DNA of 57,186 nt from NCBI GenBank assembly GCA_002343775.1, contig DDSH01000003.1:1283-58468 (forward strand). Direction: 5' to 3'. Source of the DNA: Anaerolineales bacterium UBA2395. Lineage in GTDB: Bacteria > Chloroflexota > Anaerolineae > Anaerolineales > Villigracilaceae. The translations under genes were made by a program, and so were the position numbers. Positions 49,161-56,997 of this stretch are shown here, piece by piece (the stretch's first letter is position 1; every line of letters starts with the position of its first letter). Below the pieces are notes generated by a model. The model did not search any database, was not told where the DNA came from, and saw nothing but the letters and a program-made list of their open reading frames with translations.

Positions 49161-49700
49161 ATGCCATTCGAATTCATCCGTTCTGAAACCCTGATGAAGG
49201 GACGCGCCTTTACCATCCGCCGCGATTATTTGAAAACACCGGATGGGCGTGAGACCAAATTCGAGATCGTCGAACATGGCGGCTCGGTCATTATTATTCC
49301 AATCGACCACGAAGGCAATTTGCTGTTTGTGCGCCAATACCGCCACGCGGCAGGCATTGACCTGCTCGAACTGCCCGCCGGTACGCGTGATGGCGACGAA
49401 CCCTTTGAGGAATGCGCCGCGCGCGAGATCCGCGAAGAGACGGGCATGGAGGCAGGGACGTTGAAACACATCGGTTCGTTCTACCTCGCGCCGGGATACT
49501 CGACCGAGTACATAGGCGTCTTTTTGGCGACGGACCTCAAACATAATCCGCTCGAAGCGGATGACGATGAATTCCTGTCAGTGGAAAAGATCCCGGTCGG
49601 CGAAGCGCTTTCGATGGCGGAACGGGGCGAGATGCCGGACGCCAAATCGCTGGCGGCGTTGTTGATGGCGGGACCCTATCTGGAAAAGCATCGAAAATAA
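49161..49700 (+). CDS. NUDIX hydrolase (ADP-ribose pyrophosphatase-like)
   Basis: This 179-residue enzyme cleaves a nucleoside diphosphate linked to another group, most likely ADP-ribose to AMP and ribose 5-phosphate. The NUDIX box is complete (G-x5-E-x7-REIREETGM, about residues 74-96), with LFVRQYRHAAGIDLLELPAG before it as in ADP-ribose pyrophosphatases and SFYLAPGYSTE after it. AAAAGGAAAA precedes the ATG. The transporter gene follows 10 bp downstream, so they may form a three-gene operon with the next two genes. Confidence 0.92.
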   Translation: MPFEFIRSETLMKGRAFTIRRDYLKTPDGRETKFEIVEHGGSVIIIPIDHEGNLLFVRQYRHAAGIDLLELPAGTRDGDEPFEECAAREIREETGMEAGTLKHIGSFYLAPGYSTEYIGVFLATDLKHNPLEADDDEFLSVEKIPVGEALSMAERGEMPDAKSLAALLMAGPYLEKHRK

Positions 49701-49710
49701 TATCTTGTTG

Positions 49711-50658
49711 ATGAATAGTCCAACGAAGAACAAAAAACATCTTATTGCTGTTTCGCAAGCCTTACTGGTAACGTTTCTCTGGTCCACCTCCTGGGTATTG
49801 ATAAAGATCGGGCTACAAGCCGACCTGCCTCCGGTTACGTTCGCCGGGTTGCGGTACACTCTCGCGTTTCTGTGCCTGCTTCCGCTCGTTGCGCTTGCCC
49901 CACATCACAGGCAGTCCGTCCGTAATTTTTCACCCCGGACGTGGTTGGAATTGATCGCCCTCGGTGTCATCTTTTACACCCTGACACAGGGAGCCCAGTT
50001 CGTGAGCCTGTCCTTTTTGCCATCTGCCACGCTTTCGCTCCTGTTGAACTTCTCCCCCATTCTGATCGCATTTTACAGCATGTCCAGCCGGCATGAGCCG
50101 ACCTCACTCGTGCAATGGGGTGGGATTCTCCTCACCGTGGCGGGCGCGCTGATCTACTTCCTGCCGCTCTCGATAGAGACAGGCCTCGTCCCCGGCTTGC
50201 TGGCAGCGTTGGTGGGGGTGCTGGCAAACTCCGCTTCATCCATCTTTGGCAGGTACATCAACTCCCAAAGCAAACTCAACCCATTGATCGTTACCGCTGT
50301 CAGCATGGGCATTGGCGGGGTGATAATGCTGTTCATTGGCATCATCACCCAAGGCATGGGCGAGTTGAACCTCACCCAATGGGCGATTATCGGCTGGTTG
50401 GCGCTGGTCAACACTGCGCTCGCCTTTACACTATGGAACAAGTCGCTGCAAACGCTTACCGCCGTGGAATCCAGCATCATCAATGGCACCATGCTTCCGC
50501 AGATCGCCATCCTTGCGTGGATTTTCCTCGGCGAGCCGCTCAACGGCAAGGAGATCCTTGGGCTTGTCTTCGTGCTGGCAGGTACTTTGATCGTTCAACT
50601 CTGGCGTTATTTACCCATTTCCAGGCAAAAACCTTATAAACAAGGAGACACTGTATGA
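49711..50658 (+). CDS. EamA/DMT family transporter
   Basis: This 315-residue inner-membrane protein has ten predicted membrane segments in two repeated EamA halves. The first starts ALLVTFLWSTSWVLIKIGLQADLPPVTFAGLRY and the second GLLAALVGVLANSASSIFGRYIN. Members export amino acids, nucleobases or other metabolites; the substrate is not predictable. The ATG was chosen over two TTG codons just upstream. No clear ribosome site is seen. Its stop overlaps the next gene's ATG by four bases. Confidence 0.92.
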   Translation: MNSPTKNKKHLIAVSQALLVTFLWSTSWVLIKIGLQADLPPVTFAGLRYTLAFLCLLPLVALAPHHRQSVRNFSPRTWLELIALGVIFYTLTQGAQFVSLSFLPSATLSLLLNFSPILIAFYSMSSRHEPTSLVQWGGILLTVAGALIYFLPLSIETGLVPGLLAALVGVLANSASSIFGRYINSQSKLNPLIVTAVSMGIGGVIMLFIGIITQGMGELNLTQWAIIGWLALVNTALAFTLWNKSLQTLTAVESSIINGTMLPQIAILAWIFLGEPLNGKEILGLVFVLAGTLIVQLWRYLPISRQKPYKQGDTV

Positions 50659-51029
50659 CAGAAAAACCGATGATGATCCTCATCGCCGGTCCCTATCGCT
50701 CCGGCACAGATGACGACCCGGAAAAGATCGCCGCGAACGTCCACTTCATGGAATCGTTCGCCCTGCCCATTTTCCGTAAAGGACACATCCCCGTCCTCGG
50801 GGAGTGGTTTGCGCTTCCACTACTTGCCCTGGCAGGTTCCAAGAACATCGGCGACGAACCGTTCGACGAGATCTTCCATCCGGTGGCTGTCAGACTGCTG
50901 GAAAAATGTGACGCTGTCCTACGAGTGGGAGGCGCTTCTTCCGGCGCGGATTTAATGGTAAGCACTGCCAAAGAGAAAGGCGCGCAAATCTTCTTCTCCT
51001 TGAATGAAATACCCAAACACCAGTCATAA
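50655..51029 (+). CDS. DUF4406-like protein (nucleoside 2-deoxyribosyltransferase-like fold)
   Basis: This 124-residue protein starts with ILIAGPYRSGTDDDPEKI, the phosphate/nucleoside-binding start of the Nuc_deoxyrib_tr/DUF4406 superfamily. It then has LLEKCDAVLRVGGASSGADLMVSTAKEKG, which in related enzymes carries the nucleophilic Glu region; here that strand reads GGASSGADLM without a clear Glu. Function is uncertain: base exchange or nucleotide cleavage, or binding only. AAGGAG precedes the ATG, which overlaps the transporter stop (ATGA). Confidence 0.7.
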   Translation: MTEKPMMILIAGPYRSGTDDDPEKIAANVHFMESFALPIFRKGHIPVLGEWFALPLLALAGSKNIGDEPFDEIFHPVAVRLLEKCDAVLRVGGASSGADLMVSTAKEKGAQIFFSLNEIPKHQS

Positions 51030-51108
51030 CACCCAAAGCACTATCAAACAGAATCGATCAAAATACACCAAAAAAGACGGTGTTTTTTATTTCCACCAAT
51101 CCTGTCCA

Positions 51109-51145
51109 ATATATGACAACAGGCACAAGGATTTAAGTCATATAT
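51109..51145. promoter_or_regulatory. inverted repeat upstream of nifJ
   Basis: ATATATGAC (51109-51117) and GTCATATAT (51137-51145) are perfect 9-bp arms separated by 19 bp, about two helical turns centre to centre. It is 83 bp before the nifJ start codon and could bind a dimeric regulator. The rest of the 198-bp gap holds a weak hairpin (ACACC/GGTGT with a T-tract, about 51066-51090) and AGGC/GCCT plus TTTTT just before the ribosome site. Confidence 0.45.
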
Positions 51146-51227
51146 AACTAACGTAATTCATCCCACAGGAATACACTTGATGATTGAGAAAATTCCGAGG
51201 CAAACCGCCTTTTTATAGGAGCCAAGC

Positions 51228-54200
51228 ATGAATAAAAACATCATCATGATCGACGGAAACGAAGCAACCGCAAGCGTTGCCCACCGTCTCAACGAGGTAA
51301 TCGCCATTTACCCCATTACCCCTTCTTCAGCGATGGGCGAATTCTCAGACGAATGGTCTGCCAAAGGCAAGAAGAACATTTGGGGAACCGTCCCGCTCGT
51401 GGTTGAAATGCAATCCGAAGGCGGCGCTGCGGGCACCGTCCACGGCGCACTTCAAACCGGCGCACTCACCACCACCTTCACCGCCTCGCAGGGCTTGCTG
51501 CTGATGATCCCCAACATGTACAAGATCGCGGGCGAACTCACCAGCACCGTCTTCCACGTCGCTGCGCGCGCCATCGCCGCCCACGCCCTTTCCATCTACG
51601 GCGACCACCAGGATGTGATGGCAGTCCGCCAGACCGGTTGGGCAATGCTCTCCTCGGGCAGCGTGCAAGAGGCGCAAGACTTCGCCGCCATCGCCCAAGC
51701 CGCCACGCTCAAATCGCGCGTACCCTTTCTGCATTTCTTTGACGGATTTAGAACCTCGCATGAAGTAAGCAAGATCACCCCCTTATCAGATGAAGAGCTG
51801 CGCCTCATGCTGGACGATGATCTGATTCGAGCCCATCGAGCCCGCGGACTCAGCCCAGAGCGCCCTGTCCTGCGTGGCACGGCTCAGAATCCTGATGTCT
51901 ACTTCCAGATGCGCGAAGCGGCGAACCCCTACTATGCGGCAGTCCCCGCCATTGTGCAAGAGATGATGGATAAATTTGCCAAGATCACCGGACGTCACTA
52001 CAACCTGTTCGATTACTCCGGCGACCCCAATGCCGAACGCGTCATTATCGTGATGGGCTCCGGCGGCGAAGTTGTCGAAGAAACGGTCAACTACCTCGCC
52101 AAGAAGGGGGAAAAAGTCGGCGTATTGCAAGTCCGTTTGTACCGCCCGTTCTCGGTGGAGCACTTCATCAAGGTGCTGCCCAAGAGTGTAAAATCCATCG
52201 CCGTGCTGGACCGCACCAAGGAACCTGGAGCCACTGGCGAACCGCTGTACATGGATGTGGTTAGCGCATTGGTCGAAGGGCGCAGGTCAAATATCAATGT
52301 GATCGGCGGGCGTTATGGTTTGTCTTCCAAAGAATTCACTCCCGCGATGGCGAAGGCGGTCTTCGATGAACTCGCCAAGCCTGAGCCCAAGAATCACTTC
52401 ACTGTAGGCATCAACGACGATGTCTCCAACACCTCCCTCACCGTAGACTCTTCCTTCTCCATCGAATCGGAAGGCATGGTAAGTTGCGTGTTCTTCGGTC
52501 TCGGTTCTGACGGAACTGTGGGCGCGAACAAGAACTCGATCAAGATCATCGGTGAAGAGACAAAGAATTTCGCACAGGGCTACTTCTATTACGACTCGAA
52601 GAAATCCGGCACAGTGACCATGTCGCATCTGCGTTTTGGTCCCAAAGCCATCCGCGCACCATATCTTATTGAAGCCAATCAGGCGAATTTTGTCGCCTGC
52701 CATCAATACTCGTTCCTTGAACGCGTAGACATGCTCAAGTACGCCAAAGAGGGCGGCATCTTCCTGCTTAACAGCCTGTATGGACCGGAAGAGATCTGGG
52801 ATAACCTGCCGAAGGAAGTACAAAGCGACATCATCAACAAAAAGCTCAAGTTCTACGTCATCAACGGGTACGATGTGGCTGAGAAGACCGGCATGGGCGG
52901 GCGCATGAACACCATTATGCAGACGGCGTTTTTCGCCATCAGCGGCATCCTGCCGCGTGAGGCGGCAATTGCCGAGATCAAGCATGCCATCGAGAAAACG
53001 TATGGCAAGCGCGGCGAAGCCGTGGTGAAAAAGAATTTCGAAGCGGTGGATGCGACGGTTGCCAACCTGCACGAGGTCAAAGTTCCGGCGGAGATCACCT
53101 CGAAGATGACGCGCAGGCTCCCGGTCCCGAATGAAGCGCCGGGGTTCGTCAAGGATGTCCTTGGTCGCATCATCGACTCTGACGGAGATAACATCCCGGT
53201 TTCTGCCTTCCCCGTCGACGGCACCTTCCCCACCGGCACGACTCAATGGGAGAAGCGCAACATTGCACTCGAAATCCCGGTTTGGGATGCTGATATTTGT
53301 ATCCAGTGCGGCAAGTGTGTGATGATCTGTCCGCATGCGGTCATTCGCCACAAGGTATACGATGAGAAGTTGCTCGTTGGCGCTCCGGAAACGTTCAAGC
53401 ACACTGCATCCAAGTTCAAGGAGTTTCCGGAAGGCTATGCCTATACGCTTCAGGTTGCACCAGAAGACTGCACGGGTTGTACATTGTGCGTGGAAGTTTG
53501 CCCGGTGAAGAACAAAAGCGCTGCGGGTCGCAAGGCGATCAACATGGAAGCCCAGCCGCCCCTGCGCGAAGCCGAAGCGAAGAATTGGGATTTCTTCCTC
53601 AACATCCCCGATCTTGACCGCAAGTTGTTCAATCCTGCTACCATCAAGAATTCGCAGCTGTTGCGCCCGCTCTTTGAGTTCAGCGGCGCGTGCGCGGGCT
53701 GTGGTGAGACCCCGTATGTGAAACTGGTTTCGCAGTTGTTCGGCGACCGGGCTGTGATCGCGAACGCCACAGGCTGTTCCTCGATCTACGGCGGCAACCT
53801 GCCCACCACCCCGTGGGCGCAGGATGCCAACGGACGCGGACCCGCCTGGTCGAATTCGCTGTTTGAAGACAATGCCGAGTTCGGTCTGGGTATGCGCCTG
53901 ACCATCGACAAGCAGAACGAGTATGCCCGAGAACTGCTCAAATCGTTCGAGCAGAGTGTGGGCATGGAACTGGTCGAAGCGATCCTACACGCAGACCAGT
54001 CTGACGAGGCAGGCATCGAAGCCCAGCGCAGGCGTGTGTCTGAATTGAAACAAAAACTGGAAAAATCGAGCGACAGCCGCGCCAAGGATCTCATCAGCCT
54101 TGCCGAGAATCTTGTGAAAAAGTCGGTCTGGATCATCGGCGGCGACGGTTGGGCGTACGACATCGGCTACGGAGGTCTCGACCATGTGCTCGCCAGCGGA

Positions 54201-54785
54201 CGCAATGTCAATATCCTCGTGCTCGATACCGAGGTATATTCCAACACAGGCGGTCAGTCCAGCAAGTCCACGCCGCGCGCGGCGGTTGCCAAGTTCGCCA
54301 TGAGTGGCAAAGGTATGCCGAAGAAGGATCTCGGTCTGATCGCCATGTCCTACGGGTATGTCTACGTCGCCAAGGTGGCGATGGGCGCGAACGATCAGCA
54401 AACGCTCAAGGCGCTGCTCGAAGCGGAAGCCTACGACGGTCCCTCGCTGGTCATCGCCTACAGCCCGTGTATCGCGCACGGCTACGACATGGCGCGCAGC
54501 CTCGACCAGGCAAAACTTGCTGTGCAGTCCGGGCATTGGCCCATGTTCCGCTATGATCCTCGCCTCGCAATCGAAGGCAAGAACCCGCTCCAGATCGAGT
54601 CCAAGGAGCCGAACATCCCGTTCTCGCAATATGCCTACAATGAAACCCGCTACAAGATGCTCACGCAGATGAACGAAGAACGCGCCGAGGAACTGATGAA
54701 GGAAGCCCAGCACGACGCCAAATCCCGCTGGGCGCTCTATCAACAAATGGCCTCCATGCACTACGGCGAAGATAAAAAAGAATAA
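51228..54785 (+). CDS. nifJ: pyruvate:ferredoxin (flavodoxin) oxidoreductase
   Basis: This single-chain enzyme oxidises pyruvate and CoA to acetyl-CoA and CO2, reducing ferredoxin or flavodoxin, and works in anaerobic metabolism. All 1185 residues are present. The alpha part starts with DGNEATASVAHRLNEVIAIYPITPSS. The gamma part is the middle region, FFGLGSDGTVGANKNSIKIIG. Two 4Fe-4S motifs are CIQCGKCVMICPH (first Cys at 691) and CTGCTLCVEVCPVKN. The C-terminal TPP-binding domain has SGACAGCGETPYVKL and GDGWAYDIGYGG to TEVYSNTGGQ. AGGAGCC precedes the ATG, and a strong terminator follows. Confidence 0.97.
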   Translation: MNKNIIMIDGNEATASVAHRLNEVIAIYPITPSSAMGEFSDEWSAKGKKNIWGTVPLVVEMQSEGGAAGTVHGALQTGALTTTFTASQGLLLMIPNMYKIAGELTSTVFHVAARAIAAHALSIYGDHQDVMAVRQTGWAMLSSGSVQEAQDFAAIAQAATLKSRVPFLHFFDGFRTSHEVSKITPLSDEELRLMLDDDLIRAHRARGLSPERPVLRGTAQNPDVYFQMREAANPYYAAVPAIVQEMMDKFAKITGRHYNLFDYSGDPNAERVIIVMGSGGEVVEETVNYLAKKGEKVGVLQVRLYRPFSVEHFIKVLPKSVKSIAVLDRTKEPGATGEPLYMDVVSALVEGRRSNINVIGGRYGLSSKEFTPAMAKAVFDELAKPEPKNHFTVGINDDVSNTSLTVDSSFSIESEGMVSCVFFGLGSDGTVGANKNSIKIIGEETKNFAQGYFYYDSKKSGTVTMSHLRFGPKAIRAPYLIEANQANFVACHQYSFLERVDMLKYAKEGGIFLLNSLYGPEEIWDNLPKEVQSDIINKKLKFYVINGYDVAEKTGMGGRMNTIMQTAFFAISGILPREAAIAEIKHAIEKTYGKRGEAVVKKNFEAVDATVANLHEVKVPAEITSKMTRRLPVPNEAPGFVKDVLGRIIDSDGDNIPVSAFPVDGTFPTGTTQWEKRNIALEIPVWDADICIQCGKCVMICPHAVIRHKVYDEKLLVGAPETFKHTASKFKEFPEGYAYTLQVAPEDCTGCTLCVEVCPVKNKSAAGRKAINMEAQPPLREAEAKNWDFFLNIPDLDRKLFNPATIKNSQLLRPLFEFSGACAGCGETPYVKLVSQLFGDRAVIANATGCSSIYGGNLPTTPWAQDANGRGPAWSNSLFEDNAEFGLGMRLTIDKQNEYARELLKSFEQSVGMELVEAILHADQSDEAGIEAQRRRVSELKQKLEKSSDSRAKDLISLAENLVKKSVWIIGGDGWAYDIGYGGLDHVLASGRNVNILVLDTEVYSNTGGQSSKSTPRAAVAKFAMSGKGMPKKDLGLIAMSYGYVYVAKVAMGANDQQTLKALLEAEAYDGPSLVIAYSPCIAHGYDMARSLDQAKLAVQSGHWPMFRYDPRLAIEGKNPLQIESKEPNIPFSQYAYNETRYKMLTQMNEERAEELMKEAQHDAKSRWALYQQMASMHYGEDKKE

Positions 54786-54791
54786 TGTCTC

Positions 54792-54830
54792 AAATGCCAG
54801 CCGTGTTTCCATGGCTGGCATTTTTCTTTC
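54792..54830 (+). terminator. intrinsic terminator of nifJ
   Basis: AAATGCCAGCC and GGCTGGCATTT form an 11-bp stem with a 10-nt loop, followed by a T-rich tract. Confidence 0.93.
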
Positions 54831-54838
54831 CAATTGTC

Positions 54839-54869
54839 TATAATCACAATCATGTCCAAAATCGATTAA
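54839..54869 (+). promoter_or_regulatory. -10 box and possible five-codon leader ORF
   Basis: TATAAT (54839-54844) is followed 8 bp later by ATGTCCAAAATCGATTAA (54852-54869), which would encode MSKID. The ATG would lie at the 5' end of the transcript. The real gene's ATG at 54882 follows after GGGTAAACCACC, with no strong ribosome site, so the mini-ORF could influence its translation. This is weak evidence. Confidence 0.3.
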
Positions 54870-54881
54870 GGGTAAACCACC

Positions 54882-55883
54882 ATGACAAATCTATCCACCA
54901 CCTATCTCGGCTTGAAACTCAGCAACCCGCTGGTTGCCTCGGCTTCGCCCATCTCAAAGAACATCGACAAGTCGAAGAAAATGGCAGATGCGGGCATCTC
55001 CGCCATCGTGATGTACTCGCTCTTCGAGGAGCAGATCATCCACGAAAGCCTCGAACTCGACCACTTCCTTTCCCGCGGCTCCGATTCCTTTGCCGAAGCC
55101 CTCACCTACCTGCCAGACGGCGGCATGTACGGCGTTAGCCCGGAAAAATACCTCAACCAGGTCGCTGGGCTCAAAAAAGCGCTCAACATCCCCGTGATCG
55201 GAAGCCTGAACGGCGTCTCCAAAGGCGGCTGGACAAATTACGCGAAGCGCATCCAGGAAGCCGGAGCCGACGCGCTGGAACTGAACCTCTACTACCTATC
55301 CACCGATCCCAATCTCACCAGCACCGAACTGGAAGACGCACAGGTGGAACTGGTCGCCGAGGTAAGATCCGCCATCACCATTCCGCTGTCAGTGAAGCTT
55401 AGCCCGTACGTCACCTCCCTGCCAAACTTTGCCAAACGGATCATCGAAGCGGGCGCGAACGGACTCGTCCTCTTCAACCGCTTCTATCAACCCGATTTCG
55501 ACCTTGACGAACTCGACATTGTCCATAGCCTCGACCTGAGCACCTCGGCGGAGGTCCGCCTGCCCCTGCGCTGGATCTCGATCCTTTCCAGCAAAATCCA
55601 CACCGATTACGCCCTCACCAGCGGCATCCACACCGCACAGGATGTGCTCAAAGCCATGATGGCAGGCGCTAAAGTCGCCATGACCGCCTCTACCCTGCTT
55701 GAAAACGGCGAACGAGCAATCCCCCCGCTTCTTGCAGACCTCGAAACATGGATGAAGGAACACGAATACGAATCCATCGAACAGATGCAAGGCAGCATGA
55801 GCCAGAAAAACGTCAAGGAACCGGCAGCGTTCGAACGTGCAAATTATATGAAAGTCCTAAGCTCCTGGCGCGACCTTCCCTAG
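54882..55883 (+). CDS. dihydroorotate dehydrogenase-like protein
   Basis: This 333-residue FMN-binding TIM-barrel protein resembles class 1 dihydroorotate dehydrogenases: TTYLGLKLSNPLVASASPIS at the start, IPVIGSLNGVSKGGW, ALELNLYYLSTDP (variant of the substrate-binding N-x-S-x-P region), VKLSPYVTSL with the flavin Lys, and ALTSGIHTAQDVLKAMMAGA near the end. The family of DHOD-like proteins encoded next to nifJ is not established as a pyrimidine enzyme; a link to the flavin/ferredoxin redox pool is inferred. No pyrimidine genes are near. It has its own -10 box and terminator. Confidence 0.88.
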   Translation: MTNLSTTYLGLKLSNPLVASASPISKNIDKSKKMADAGISAIVMYSLFEEQIIHESLELDHFLSRGSDSFAEALTYLPDGGMYGVSPEKYLNQVAGLKKALNIPVIGSLNGVSKGGWTNYAKRIQEAGADALELNLYYLSTDPNLTSTELEDAQVELVAEVRSAITIPLSVKLSPYVTSLPNFAKRIIEAGANGLVLFNRFYQPDFDLDELDIVHSLDLSTSAEVRLPLRWISILSSKIHTDYALTSGIHTAQDVLKAMMAGAKVAMTASTLLENGERAIPPLLADLETWMKEHEYESIEQMQGSMSQKNVKEPAAFERANYMKVLSSWRDLP

Positions 55884-55897
55884 ACCTCCCAAAACAG

Positions 55898-55930
55898 AAA
55901 AGGCTCTCCACAAAACGGAGAGCCTTTTTT
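55898..55930. terminator. bidirectional intrinsic terminator
   Basis: AAAAGGCTCTCC and GGAGAGCCTTTT form a perfect 12-bp stem with a 7-nt loop and end in TTTTTT. It serves the DHOD-like gene and, on the other strand, infA. Confidence 0.93.
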
Positions 55931-55948
55931 ATTCAAAAAAAACGACGA

Positions 55949-56200
55949 CTATTCTTCGACAGGAACAACAGCGGCTTGTTTGCGCTGGCGGAACGTAATG
56001 CGCCCGCGTGACATATCATAAGGGGACATTTCGAGTGCAACCCGGTCACCCAACAAAATGCGAATATAGTGCTTGCGCATCTTGCCAGAGAGGTAGGCCA
56101 ATACCTCGTGACCGTTATCCAGTTTTACACGAAACTGGGTGCCGGGTAAGGCTTCCACCACAACACCATCCACTCTGATTTTGCCTTCTTCTTTAGTCAT
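55949..56200 (-). CDS. infA: translation initiation factor IF-1
   Basis: This small OB-fold protein binds the A site of the 30S subunit during initiation. The 83 residues run MTKEEGKIRVDGVVVEALPG to GRITFRQR, with the family motif GKMRKHYIRILLGDRVALEMSPYD. AGAGG lies 5 bp before the ATG. It carries a slightly longer C-terminus (KQAAVVPVEE) than the 72-residue enterobacterial protein. It follows rpsU by 12 bp in a two-gene operon, an unusual pairing compared with its common place near rpmJ and rpsM. Confidence 0.96.
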   Translation of the reverse strand: MTKEEGKIRVDGVVVEALPGTQFRVKLDNGHEVLAYLSGKMRKHYIRILLGDRVALEMSPYDMSRGRITFRQRKQAAVVPVEE

Positions 56201-56212
56201 ACATGCCTCTTC

Positions 56213-56410
56213 CTATTCATTGTCCTTGAAGGAGCGCCGCTTAATGCGTCGAATCGCCTTCTTTTTTTCCATACGGCGGGTTTCGCTCTTGGAAACGAAC
56301 CAGCGTTTGCGGCGAACGGTGCTCAAAACACCGCTCTTTACCACCTTCTTGCGAAAGCGCTTGAGCAGGGAATCCTGAGACTCGCCATTTCGTAAATTGA
56401 CACTTGCCAC
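56213..56410 (-). CDS. rpsU: 30S ribosomal protein S21
   Basis: This 65-residue, strongly basic protein of the small ribosomal subunit helps mRNA selection. ASVNLRNGESQDSLLKRFRKKVVKSG matches the S21 N-terminal pattern, and the Arg/Lys-rich end (KKKAIRRIKRRSF) is usual. The start is GTG at 56410, chosen because AAAGGAGG lies 8 bp before it; a GTG three codons upstream overlaps that site. It is the first gene of an operon with infA, directly downstream of the rRNA operon but behind a terminator and with a leader that contains a terminator-like hairpin. Confidence 0.93.
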   Translation of the reverse strand: MASVNLRNGESQDSLLKRFRKKVVKSGVLSTVRRKRWFVSKSETRRMEKKKAIRRIKRRSFKDNE

Positions 56411-56438
56411 TGGTTTCACCTCCTTTCCGTTATGGAAA

Positions 56439-56472
56439 TAAAAAATCGGCTGTCACAAACAGACTCAGCCGA
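56439..56472 (-). promoter_or_regulatory. terminator-like hairpin in the rpsU-infA leader
   Basis: On the minus strand TCGGCTG and CAGCCGA pair (7 bp, 13-nt loop) and are followed by six U, only about 30 nt before the rpsU start. It looks like an attenuator through which transcription must read to reach rpsU. Alternatively it is a terminator for an unseen upstream transcript. Confidence 0.55.
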
Positions 56473-56750
56473 GGGCATCTCACCAAGAACCTGAAACGAA
56501 CTCCATGACCGTACCGATCAATAATTGCGCTTCACACTCCGTTGAATGACCAGTGGAGAAAGCACCACTGCCGAACCTGCTTTTTCGATTATACACGATT
56601 CACTCCCGTATGAGAAGATATTAAGATGCGAAATCGGGATTTTCCCGCATTACCGGAGGATCAAAACCGGATGCGCATCCTCCCACACATCTCCGCTTCG
56701 TACAAAGCCGCAAGCGGATTCCACTCCCAAAACCTATACAATACCGTTAG
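56473..56750 (-). other. intergenic region with candidate rpsU promoter
   Basis: No gene is supported in this 278-bp stretch. TATAAT on the minus strand (56593-56588) would start a leader of about 170 nt; no good -35 box is present. A CAGTGG/CCACTG hairpin (about 56552-56571) lies within that leader. Confidence 0.4.
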
Positions 56751-56783
56751 AAAAAACAAACCGCATACGAGCATGTATGCGGT
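56751..56783 (-). terminator. intrinsic terminator of the rRNA operon
   Basis: On the minus strand ACCGCATAC and GTATGCGGT form a perfect 9-bp stem with a 6-nt loop, followed by TTGTTTTTT. It lies about 20 bp after the end of 5S rRNA. Confidence 0.9.
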
Positions 56784-56801
56784 CCATAGGTAAAGAAAAG
56801 C

Positions 56802-56919
<118 letters not shown>

Positions 56920-56921
<2 letters not shown>

Positions 56922-56944
56922 ACAATTTCACAAAAGAATTGTCC
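56920..56944 (-). other. hairpin in the 23S-5S spacer
   Basis: GGACAATT and AATTGTCC form a perfect 8-bp stem with a 9-nt loop directly before 5S rRNA. It is a plausible processing site for the rRNA precursor. Confidence 0.5.
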
Positions 56945-56997
56945 TGAATAACAAATTGATGTATCTATTTGAAAAGTACCAAGTTCTCCGCATCACA

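Noticed and set aside
51060..51095. Hairpin ACACC/GGTGT with T-tract as terminator of the transporter/DUF4406 operon
   Set aside because: The stem is only 5 bp of GC-containing pairs and the left A-tract is interrupted; it is mentioned with the nifJ upstream region but not called as a terminator.
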